64,000 nt of DNA from Nocardioides zhouii (GTDB taxonomy: Bacteria > Actinomycetota > Actinomycetes > Propionibacteriales > Nocardioidaceae). A program made the translations under genes and the position numbers. The notes under the pieces are model-generated. The model worked only from the letters and a program-made list of their open reading frames with translations, was not told the origin of the DNA and ran no database searches. Below are positions 33,972-41,558 of the stretch, piece by piece. Numbering within the stretch: the stretch's first letter is position 1; the number at the start of each line of letters is the position of its first letter. The stretch is taken from positions 44,159-108,158 of the forward strand of contig NZ_SDWV01000016.1 in NCBI RefSeq assembly GCF_004137345.1, written 5' to 3'.

Positions 33972-35300
33972 CTCGAGGCACCGGGGCCTCGACCTGCGAG
34001 TGCATCCCACGGTCCCGCTGATTCAGCATGACCGGCGCGACCTGCGGTTTTGATGATTTTGACCTCCTGCCACGCCGTCGGCCCCACGCCGCTCACGGCG
34101 CGTGGTCCCACCGAGGCAGCGTTCATGTAGCCAGTGTGCATGGCGAAAGCACCAATTCTTGCCGTCCTGAGCGCCCGTCCTGTGCGCCCCCTCCTCCGCC
34201 CGTCCCAGGACGGGTGCAGGGGTGCTGCGGACATTCGCGCATATCCGCGAGCCCCCGCAAAGGGTTGATGTTGCCCGATTCACGCCGACGTGAACGCCGG
34301 TGTCCAGGTGCCTAGGTCAAGGGCGTCGCGCTCGGGTCGTATCTTGCGGCGCTCGGGCATCGAGGTCGCGTGCTGGCCAGTGGCCTTTCCCTGACCCTTG
34401 CAGTAGCAGTGAACGTGCTCGAGGACGTCGCCGTGGCACGCCCGCTCCACTCTCTGCAGAGGCGCCGGGCCATGCCGATGCAGCTTCACGAGGCCGCTAA
34501 CGAGGCCACGGCCGACGAGCGGTGTGGGCACTGCAGAGTTCCTTCCGCGTAGGGCCGCCGGTTGTCAGCGCGCCCCGGAACCTGACGCTCTGCGGTCCCA
34601 CAGCTCGTCTCCGCGAGCTAAGACCGCGCCCAAGAAGTCGGATCACCGTCTTCTTCTCCGTGAACGCCGACGACCGCATGCACGCTCGTACCCATGAACT
34701 CCATCCGCCGTCATGATCGCCGATTCCCGCCGTGAGTCTCCACCCATCTTGTAGGTGTCGCAGAGCCTCCGCCCGTCCTCACCCCATTTCGACATACACC
34801 GTTTGCAGAACGAGGGGGGTTCTCTAACCTGCGGGCTGTGGGCAGCCGCGTTGGTCGACCTGTGGAACCACGTCGGCACCTGTATGTCAGGGAGGTGCGC
34901 ACCGATGACTGTCTCGTGCGCGTGATGCCGGGGCAGGGGTTGTGATCAACTGCTCAAGAGGGTGGTCGCCACGGCGAGCGTCGCGACGCATCTGATGAGT
35001 GTTCAAGCGGCATCGACACCGTCATGACCAGACGATCCCGGACGCTCGCCCGGCGCCTACCTCCGACGTTGCATGAGGTGCGAGGGACTTGGGGGTCCGA
35101 AAAGTTGGCTACAGGTGAGTGGCGCTGACTGGAGGGCGTTGAGTGTCTTGGGGGAGGCTTGACGAGTCCTGCCGGTTCTGAGACGACGGTTCCGGTGAAC
35201 GTCGACCTGCCATCGGCTCTCCGGTGGAACTCGTACGCCTGACAGTGCGACGACCGTCGGCCCAGTGCCCACACCGCATCGCGTTCTTTCACCAATTAGA
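33972..35300. other. 1.3-kb stretch without a supported gene inside the element
   Basis: Several short open frames occur on both strands, but none has a recognisable domain, coherent codon use or a convincing ribosome site. A small hairpin (TCGAGGC 33973-33979 / GCCTCGA 33986-33992) directly after the integrase stop could end its transcript. The rest may be decayed mobile-element sequence; no tRNA or repeat was found in it. Confidence 0.5.
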
Positions 35301-35310
35301 CCCAGAACGC

Positions 35311-35354
35311 GGGGTTTTCCTGTGCGCAGTGCTGGATAAGTTGGGGTTGTCCTG
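35311..35354 (+). promoter_or_regulatory. Paired GGGGTT(T/G)TCCTG motifs before the dehydratase operon
   Basis: GGGGTTTTCCTG (35311-35322) and GGGGTTGTCCTG (35343-35354) differ at one base and are 32 bp apart, about three helical turns. Related copies stand before the HisD-like gene and the permease gene. They are candidate binding sites for the element's LysR regulator. Confidence 0.5.
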
Positions 35355-35376
35355 AACGCAGACGTCACCTTAGCGT

Positions 35377-35436
35377 CGCCGTTGCCCCGGTGCCGCAGGC
35401 ACCTGAGTGCGACCGTGCCTTGCGAAGGCAACGGCG
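35377..35436 (+). promoter_or_regulatory. Structured leader RNA before the dehydratase gene
   Basis: A perfect 10-bp closing stem (CGCCGTTGCC 35377-35386 with GGCAACGGCG 35427-35436) encloses a hairpin GGTGCC-GCA-GGCACC (35389-35403). An alternative hairpin GCCTT-GCG-AAGGC (35417-35429) competes for the 3' arm, so two exclusive folds are possible. The element ends 25 bases before the start codon. No canonical cobalamin riboswitch box is seen. Confidence 0.4.
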
Positions 35437-35461
35437 GTGAAACAGATGAAATGAGAGTGCC

Positions 35462-37717
35462 ATGGGCGACACCGCGGCCAAGGCGCCGATGCGCCGCTTC
35501 AAGGTGCTCGATGCGAGGCCCGTGAACCTGGACGGGTTCAACGTCGCCGACCCCGCCAGCGGCCTGGTCGCTCTCTCCAGCCCAGGAGATCCGGCACCAT
35601 CGCTGATCGTCCGGGATGGGCGGATCGTGGAGCTTGATGGCAGGGCGGAAGAGGAATTCGACACGATCGACTCCTTCATCGCGGCGCATGGCATCGACCT
35701 TTCCGTAGCTGAATCCGCGATGGCTATGGCCGATGTCGATCTGGCCCGCATGACAGTCGACATCTCCGTTCCTCGACAGCGGGTCGTCGAGCTGGTGGGG
35801 GGCACTACCCCAGCCAAACTTGCGCGAGTCGTCGCGTTGCTCCAGCCAGCCGAACTGCAGTTGGCCATGTCGAAGATGCGGGCACGACGCACACCGAGCA
35901 TCCAGGCGCACGTGACCAACCGGCTCGACGACCCACTGCTGCTCGCCGCCGATGCGGCGTCAGCGGTGGCGTACGGCTTCCGCGAAGTGGAGACCACCGT
36001 CCCAGTCCTAGCCAACGCCCCGTCGAACGCGATCGCCGTCCTCATCGGATCGCAGGTTGGCGTGCCTGGCGCAATGGCGCAGTGCTCGATCGAGGAGGCG
36101 CTGGAGCTGCGGCTGGGGTTGCGGGGCCTCACCAGCTATGCCGAGACGGTTTCCATCTACGGCACCGAGCAAGTCTTCACCGACGGCGACGACACCCCCT
36201 GGTCCAAGGCCCTCCTGACTGCGGCGTACGCCTCCCGCGGACTCAAGATGCGGGTCACCAGCGGTGCCGGCTCCGAGGTGCTGATGGGTGCGGCTGAGGG
36301 ATGCTCAATGCTCTACCTAGAGTCGCGATGTGTCTCGCTAGCCCGGGCGCTGGGCACACAGGGAGTGCAAAACGGCGGTATCGACGGCGCGGCCATCGTG
36401 GCGTCCGTGCCCGAGGGAATGAAGGGGCTGCTGGCCGAGAACCTCATGGTCATGTTGCGCGACCTCGAGTCCTGCGCTGGCAACGACACCCTCGTCTCGG
36501 AGTCCGACATCAGGCGGACCGCCCACACGCTGCCGGTGCTGCTCGGGGGTGCAGACTTCATCTTTTCGGGCTACGGGTCCATCCCGCGCTACGACAACAC
36601 GTTCGCCATCTCCAACTTCAACGCCGACGACCTCGACGACTACCTAGTTCTTCAGAGGGACTGGGGCGTGGATGGAGGACTCCGGACTTGTACGCCGGAG
36701 CACCTGGGGCGCGTCCGACGTCGGGCTGCCCAAGCAGTCCAGGCGGTGTACCGAGACCTCGGCCTAGCTGACTACGACGACGCTCGCGTCGAGGCCGTCG
36801 TCGTCGCCAACGACTCTCGCGACCTGCCTGACGGTAATCCGCTGGCGGTGCAGGACGCCGCTCGCGTGATCGAGGGACAGCAGCTCGACGTGATCGACGT
36901 GGTCGCGTCCCTGGCACGGACTGGCTTCACCGAGGAGGCCGACGCGATCATGGCGCTCACGCAAGCGCGGCTCCAGGGAGACCAACTGCAGACGTCGGCC
37001 ATTTTCGACGAGCAGATGCGGGTGCTCTCCAAGGTCACCGATCCGAACGACTACACGGGCCCAGGCACCGGGTACCGACCGACTCCCGCCCGCAAGGCCG
37101 AAATCGATGCCATCCGTCAGGCGCGTACCGCCGCGCAGCTGACCGCCGACCAGGACGATCACCGCGACCACATACGCCTCGTCCCTACAGGTCCGGCGGA
37201 GGTCGGTCGCGACCCGCGCGAGGTCTGCGTCGGCCTGTCTCCGGCGCTGGGGGAGACGGTCTGGCTCTCCCTAAGTGGTCTGCCGATCGGAGAGGTGATG
37301 CGCCAGATTGCCGCCGGCATCGAGGAGGAGGGCTGTGTGACCCGCTTCATAAGGATACGGTCCACCATCGATGTGGGGATGATAGGACTCTCTGCGGCTC
37401 GATTCTCGGGTTCCGGTGTCGGGATCGGTCTGCAGGGCAAGGGAACCGCACTCATCCACCGACGCGATCTCGCGCCCTTGGCGAACCTCGAACTCTTCAG
37501 CGTGGCTCCTCAGCTGACGGCTGGCCACTACCGGGCTTTGGGCAGCAACGCGGCGCGACATGCGAAGCACACCGCACCCGCGCCGATCTTCGTCGCTGGG
37601 ACGGAGGAGGCAATCACCGCCCGCTACCACGCGCGCGCAGTGGCTCTGGTCTCACTCGAGCGGACCGCCTGTCAGCCACAGGCCGGTCCCCTGGACATCG
37701 AGGTGCACCGTGACTGA
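35462..37717 (+). CDS. Fused large + medium subunit of a B12-dependent diol/glycerol-dehydratase-type enzyme
   Basis: 751 aa. Residues 8-555 match the large subunit (RFKVLDARPVNLDGF, KMRARRTPSIQAHVTN, YAETVSIYGTEQVFTDGDDTPWSKA, DFIFSGYGSIPRYDNTF, GPGTGYRP) and 571-751 the medium subunit (VCVGLSPALGETVW, EVMRQIAAGIEEEGC, GSGVGIGLQGKGTALIHRRDL). Klebsiella residues Gln141, His143, Glu170, Glu221, Gln296, Asp335 and Ser362 are kept at a constant offset (148, 150, 177, 228, 303, 342, 369). Pocket residues Ser301 and Gln336 are Asp308 and Thr343. The family uses adenosylcobalamin to turn 1,2-diols into aldehydes by radical chemistry. Separate subunits are usual; fusion is notable. Substrate unknown. 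Confidence 0.9.
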   Translation: MGDTAAKAPMRRFKVLDARPVNLDGFNVADPASGLVALSSPGDPAPSLIVRDGRIVELDGRAEEEFDTIDSFIAAHGIDLSVAESAMAMADVDLARMTVDISVPRQRVVELVGGTTPAKLARVVALLQPAELQLAMSKMRARRTPSIQAHVTNRLDDPLLLAADAASAVAYGFREVETTVPVLANAPSNAIAVLIGSQVGVPGAMAQCSIEEALELRLGLRGLTSYAETVSIYGTEQVFTDGDDTPWSKALLTAAYASRGLKMRVTSGAGSEVLMGAAEGCSMLYLESRCVSLARALGTQGVQNGGIDGAAIVASVPEGMKGLLAENLMVMLRDLESCAGNDTLVSESDIRRTAHTLPVLLGGADFIFSGYGSIPRYDNTFAISNFNADDLDDYLVLQRDWGVDGGLRTCTPEHLGRVRRRAAQAVQAVYRDLGLADYDDARVEAVVVANDSRDLPDGNPLAVQDAARVIEGQQLDVIDVVASLARTGFTEEADAIMALTQARLQGDQLQTSAIFDEQMRVLSKVTDPNDYTGPGTGYRPTPARKAEIDAIRQARTAAQLTADQDDHRDHIRLVPTGPAEVGRDPREVCVGLSPALGETVWLSLSGLPIGEVMRQIAAGIEEEGCVTRFIRIRSTIDVGMIGLSAARFSGSGVGIGLQGKGTALIHRRDLAPLANLELFSVAPQLTAGHYRALGSNAARHAKHTAPAPIFVAGTEEAITARYHARAVALVSLERTACQPQAGPLDIEVHRD

Positions 37718-38048
37718 GCCGTCTCGCCTGAGTGTGCAGGGTGCGCTGGACGGCAGCCTCGACATCTCCGACATTCGGATGACATCAGAGGCCCTCGTGC
37801 GCCAATCATCCGTGGCACAGGAACACGGCAACCCACAGCTCGCCGCGAACTTCTTACTGGCTTCCGAACTCACCACCATGAGCGACGAGGAGGTCCTCGA
37901 CCTCTACGAAGTCCTCCGCCCCCACCGCGCCACTCGCGAGGAGCTTGACTCCTTCGCGACAGACCTTCAGACCCGGGGCGCTGAGCGGTGCGCGACCTTG
38001 GTGCGAGAGGCTGCCGGGGTCTACGCCAAACGGGGACTGGTGCGGTGA
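37710..38048 (+). CDS. Diol-dehydratase-type small subunit (short)
   Basis: 112 aa from a GTG that overlaps the previous stop by 8 bases. The order fused-large/medium, then small, then reactivase is that of diol dehydratase operons, and the sequence (ISDIRMTSEALVRQSSVAQEHGNPQLAANFLLASELTTMSDEEVLDLYEVLRPHRATREELDSFA) carries the small-subunit pattern of RQ..A...G...LA.N..RA.EL and the EEL..YE.LRP segment. Known small subunits are about 140-170 aa, so the N-terminal extension is missing; that region is dispensable for catalysis in some enzymes. Confidence 0.8.
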   Translation: MTEPSRLSVQGALDGSLDISDIRMTSEALVRQSSVAQEHGNPQLAANFLLASELTTMSDEEVLDLYEVLRPHRATREELDSFATDLQTRGAERCATLVREAAGVYAKRGLVR

Positions 38049-39775
38049 CACACCTCGTCGCGGGGATCGACATCGGGAACACAACCACCGAGATCGTGGT
38101 GTCACGGATTGGTCCCAGCTCAGCGAGCATCCTATGGAGTGGTCGCGTTCCGACGGCCGGGGCCAAGGGTTCTCACCGCTCCCTTGTTGCCGCCGCCTCC
38201 CTGGTGACACGGGCGGCCGCGGAGTGCGGCCGAAGACCCGATTTGCTCGCCGTCGCGCCGCTGGTATCAGTACACACCGCGACTGTGATGGTGCCGCCCG
38301 CACCGTTGCGGGCAGTAGTCCGGGAGCGACGCAGATCTTCCGCCGGTACGCCAGCGGGCTCGGGGGCGTCCCTCGGACGGCACCGCAGCCTTGCGTCCCT
38401 GCTCGCAAATGCGGATGACCCGGACGCCACCCAGCCCATCGTCGTCAGCCTCCCGGATCCACACGACTTTGACGAAGCGGCCCACCACGTCCGGCGGCTG
38501 CTGGCAGTGGGGTGGCCCATCGTGGCGCTCCTCTCGTCCGACGATGATGCGGTGCTGCTCCACCACCGCATCGACGCGGACCTTCCGGTCGTTGACGAGG
38601 TGGACCTCGTTGGCCTGCGGGAGGGCCAGCTGGTGGCGGTGGAGGTGATGGCTGCGCACTCGGTGGCGCGCCGATGGGGAGATCCGGTGGCAGTGGCGCA
38701 TGCTTTAGGCATCGGGTCCGACCTCTTGTCCGCCCTGGCCGCGCAGCTGCGCGAGCTCGCGGACGCGCCGGCCAGTGCGTTGACACTGGCGCCTGAGGTC
38801 ACAGCCGTTCCCGAGCTGGTCGCCGTGGACCACGGCACTCCCTGGGTAGAGGTGGAGACCCTCGGGGGTCGCCATCGACTCTCGGTGCACGACGCGGCGC
38901 GACTGAGCGCACGGGACCCCGACCTGACAGTCCGTCGTCTCTGGCTGGGGTCCGAGCTCCGCGAGGTCGCCGACGCGACCGTCGTCTCGATGCGCGCGAT
39001 CGATGACGGGGCATGGCTACGACGCGGCATCGTGGAGGCGACCGCCACCGTGGTGGCGAACCTGACCGCGGAGCCGGCGACCAACCCCCAAGACCGGCTC
39101 GCCCGCCTCACGAGCATCCCGACTGTGTGCCTGGCGAGCGAGGCACAGGCCGCCACCCTTGGGGTGGGATCGACCCCTGGTGTGCCTGAGGGGGCCGCGG
39201 TCTGCGACATCGGCGGCGGCACGGTCGACTGCGTACACGCAGGCCGGACCGTCATACGCGCAGGAGCGGGCGAGCTCGTGACGCGTGTCACAGCAGCGGC
39301 ACTCGGCATCCCGCGCGGCTTGGCCGAGCACGTCAAGCGGCGCCCGGCCGTGCGTGTGGAGGGCGTCCACTTAGCCCACGGGGAGGACGGTCGCCGCACC
39401 TTCTTGCCGGAGCCGGCACAGCCGGCGGCCGCCGGCTCCCTTTGCGTTGCGTCCGCCTCGGAACTCCTCCCCTTCTCCACGACGCTGGCCCCGGAGGAGT
39501 GGCGCAGCCTCCGGCTCGCGATCAAGCGCAGCACCGTCGGTGCATCTGTCAGTCGAGCGCTGCGGGCGCTGGACACCACACCGCAGGTCCTAGTCCTCGC
39601 TGGAGGAGGTGCAATGGACGACGAGCTTGTGCGCACGGTGAGTGAGGAGCTTCTTGGCCAAGGCACCGTCGTCGCTCGTGCCGACGTAGCCGGGCGCTTC
39701 GGTCCCCGCTATGCCGTGGCCACCGGACTGACCGAGCTGGCCGCGCGCCACATCCACGGAGGAGTCTCGTCATGA
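38045..39775 (+). CDS. Diol dehydratase reactivase, large ATPase subunit (DdrA-like)
   Basis: 576 aa from a GTG overlapping the small-subunit stop (GTGA). Actin/Hsp70-type ATPase motifs: GIDIGNTTTEIVVSRIG (phosphate 1), VCDIGGGTVDCVHAGRT (phosphate 2) and VLVLAGGGAMDDE (adenosine). DdrA-specific blocks VVDEVDLVGLREGQLVAVEVMA and RRSxVGASVSRALRAL-like text are visible. It releases damaged cobalamin from inactivated dehydratase so that fresh coenzyme can bind. The usual small partner (DdrB) is not found in the window, so it may act alone or borrow a partner. Confidence 0.88.
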   Translation: MTHLVAGIDIGNTTTEIVVSRIGPSSASILWSGRVPTAGAKGSHRSLVAAASLVTRAAAECGRRPDLLAVAPLVSVHTATVMVPPAPLRAVVRERRRSSAGTPAGSGASLGRHRSLASLLANADDPDATQPIVVSLPDPHDFDEAAHHVRRLLAVGWPIVALLSSDDDAVLLHHRIDADLPVVDEVDLVGLREGQLVAVEVMAAHSVARRWGDPVAVAHALGIGSDLLSALAAQLRELADAPASALTLAPEVTAVPELVAVDHGTPWVEVETLGGRHRLSVHDAARLSARDPDLTVRRLWLGSELREVADATVVSMRAIDDGAWLRRGIVEATATVVANLTAEPATNPQDRLARLTSIPTVCLASEAQAATLGVGSTPGVPEGAAVCDIGGGTVDCVHAGRTVIRAGAGELVTRVTAAALGIPRGLAEHVKRRPAVRVEGVHLAHGEDGRRTFLPEPAQPAAAGSLCVASASELLPFSTTLAPEEWRSLRLAIKRSTVGASVSRALRALDTTPQVLVLAGGGAMDDELVRTVSEELLGQGTVVARADVAGRFGPRYAVATGLTELAARHIHGGVSS

Positions 39776-40515
39776 CCCGATCGAAACGTCTGCTGATCAC
39801 CGGCGCCGCCACTGGTATCGGCGCCGCCGGTGCGCGCCTGCTTGCCGACCAGGGATGGGAGCTGGCACTCCTCGACCGCAACGCCGAGGCCCTCGGGCAA
39901 CTCGCGTCGGAGCTACAGGCGGTCGCCTACGTCGTCGACGTGACCGACACAGTCGGCTACCCGCACGCCCTGCGCCGCGCGATCAACGAGTTGGGCGGGC
40001 TGGACGCGGCGTGGAGCAACGTGGGCATGCAGACCAACGGGACGGTGGAGCAGGCCTCCCTCGACGAGTTCGACCGCTCGTGGGAGGTCAACGTGCGATC
40101 TCACGTGATCTTGGGCCAAGTGGCGATCCCCGAGCTCAGGAGCAACGGCGGCGGTGTCCTCTTGGTCACAGCCTCCAACGCGGGACTCCAGACCGAGAGC
40201 CGGATGGCGGCGTACTCGACCACGAAGGCGGCCGCAGTTCAGCTCGTCCGGCTTATGGCTCGCGACCACGCCCGGGACCAGATACGGGTCAACGCCTTGT
40301 GCCCCGGGTTCGTCGACACGCCGTTCAATGCGCCTGTGTGGGAGACCTACGGGGGTCGCGAGGCTTTCCTCAGGGAAGTGGGCGAGGTCGTGCCCCTAGG
40401 CCGGATGTCCTCGGCCCAGGAGGTGGCTCTGCACGTGCGCTTCCTGCTCTCCGACGACGCATCGTTCCTCACCGGCCAGGCGTTCGCCGCCGACGGCGGG
40501 GAGCTCGTAAGCTGA
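39772..40515 (+). CDS. Short-chain dehydrogenase/reductase
   Basis: 247 aa, ATG overlapping the reactivase stop (ATGA). SDR motifs: TGAATGIGAAGARLLA (cofactor), NVGMQTNG (structural), LLVTASNAG and YSTTKAAAVQLVR with the catalytic Tyr and Lys, then LCPGFVDTPF and the terminal SFLTGQAFAADGG. An acidic residue after strand 2 (LLDRNAEAL) favours NAD over NADP. Last gene of the dehydratase operon; it may oxidise or interconvert a hydroxy-substrate before or after dehydration. Confidence 0.92.
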   Translation: MTRSKRLLITGAATGIGAAGARLLADQGWELALLDRNAEALGQLASELQAVAYVVDVTDTVGYPHALRRAINELGGLDAAWSNVGMQTNGTVEQASLDEFDRSWEVNVRSHVILGQVAIPELRSNGGGVLLVTASNAGLQTESRMAAYSTTKAAAVQLVRLMARDHARDQIRVNALCPGFVDTPFNAPVWETYGGREAFLREVGEVVPLGRMSSAQEVALHVRFLLSDDASFLTGQAFAADGGELVS

Positions 40516-40527
40516 GCCGCCGAGAGC

Positions 40528-41457
40528 CTAGGACTCGGTAGCGTCCTGGAGCTGCTGCTTCCTACCCCGCAGCAACATCCGTCGGGCCAGATGCATGAGC
40601 TCAGCCGTCGCTGGAGACAGTGCGCCGCTCTCGCGCTGTATTAGCGCAACGGTGTCGTAGAGCCTCTCCTCGAATGGCGCGATGTGGATGTTGTCTGGGA
40701 AGGCTGGATGGTCAGCGACGGCCTTGCAGATGATCGTGTCTCCCACCCCGTGGCTGACCAGCGCCAGGGCGGACTCCACGTGCTCGACTTCCACCCACGG
40801 CTCGAGCTTGAGCCCCCGGAGCTGAGCCCGGTCACTGAGCTGACGACGGGTGGGGTCACTCCACCCCACGTGAGCGTCGTACAGGATCAGCCGAGACTGC
40901 GCGAACTGATCCATCGTCACCGGCGTTGCGGCGCGCTCTGGCGTCGCGGTCGCGAAGAAGACCTCGTCTCGCATCAAGGGGGTGACACGAAGCCCGGTGT
41001 CGTCGATGGGCAACACCACGAGGCCCGCCTCGAGCTCGCCCGACGCCACCGCCGCGGCGACCCCGACCGAGTTCAGCCCCACCAGACGGACCCGCACCTG
41101 CGGGTGGCGCTGTAGGAACGGCTCGATCAGGCCGGAAAGCAAGTAGTAGTTGGCGTTGCGCAGCAGGCCGAAGGTCGCGACCCCCCCGCCCAGGGAGCGG
41201 AGAGAGCGCAGTGCCTGAGCGCCGTTGTCTGCTGCCTCCACCGAGTGCTCGGCGTGGGGGAGCAGCTCCTCACCCGCAGCAGTCAGGATGAGTCGCCGCC
41301 CGCCTCGTACAAAGAAGTCTAGTCCGTACTCGGCCTCCAGGCGGCGGATCAGTTCGGATACGGAGGCCTGAGCGGTCCCCATCTCGACGGCCGCCGCAGT
41401 GAACGTGCCGGTTCGAGCGGACAAGAGGAATGCTCGCAGTTGGTTGAGGGTTGCCAT
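40528..41457 (-). CDS. LysR-type transcriptional regulator of the catabolic cluster
   Basis: 309 aa. The N-terminal winged helix reads LNQLRAFLLSARTGTFTAAAVEMGTAQASVSELIRRLEAEYGLDFFVRGGRRLILTAAGEELL. A periplasmic-binding-like effector domain follows (ATFGLLRNANYYLLSGLIEPFLQRHPQVRVRLVGLN). It is divergent from the HisD-like gene, with a pair of GGGTT-TCC-like sites in the 100 bp between them, and so probably controls the surrounding catabolic genes in response to pathway substrate or intermediate. Confidence 0.93.
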   Translation of the reverse strand: MATLNQLRAFLLSARTGTFTAAAVEMGTAQASVSELIRRLEAEYGLDFFVRGGRRLILTAAGEELLPHAEHSVEAADNGAQALRSLRSLGGGVATFGLLRNANYYLLSGLIEPFLQRHPQVRVRLVGLNSVGVAAAVASGELEAGLVVLPIDDTGLRVTPLMRDEVFFATATPERAATPVTMDQFAQSRLILYDAHVGWSDPTRRQLSDRAQLRGLKLEPWVEVEHVESALALVSHGVGDTIICKAVADHPAFPDNIHIAPFEERLYDTVALIQRESGALSPATAELMHLARRMLLRGRKQQLQDATES

Positions 41458-41487
41458 CCTAGGATTTTAAGGCCCAAGTGCTCCATA

Positions 41488-41530
41488 GGGAAACCCTGTG
41501 GCGAACTCGTGACAAGTCGGGGTTGTCCCC
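41488..41530. promoter_or_regulatory. LysR / HisD-like intergenic motif pair
   Basis: GGGAAACCCTG (41488-41498, reverse orientation of the motif) and GGGGTTGTCCCC (41519-41530) have centres about 32 bp apart, the same spacing as the pair before the dehydratase. The second is part of GACAA-7-TTGTC (41511-41527), an inverted repeat of LysR-site type. Confidence 0.5.
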
Positions 41531-41558
41531 GGAGTTTCGGCTTTCTAGGGTGACGGTC

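Noticed and set aside
35377..35436. Cobalamin riboswitch before the dehydratase gene
   Set aside because: The size is too small and no B12-box sequence is present; kept only as an unclassified structured leader.
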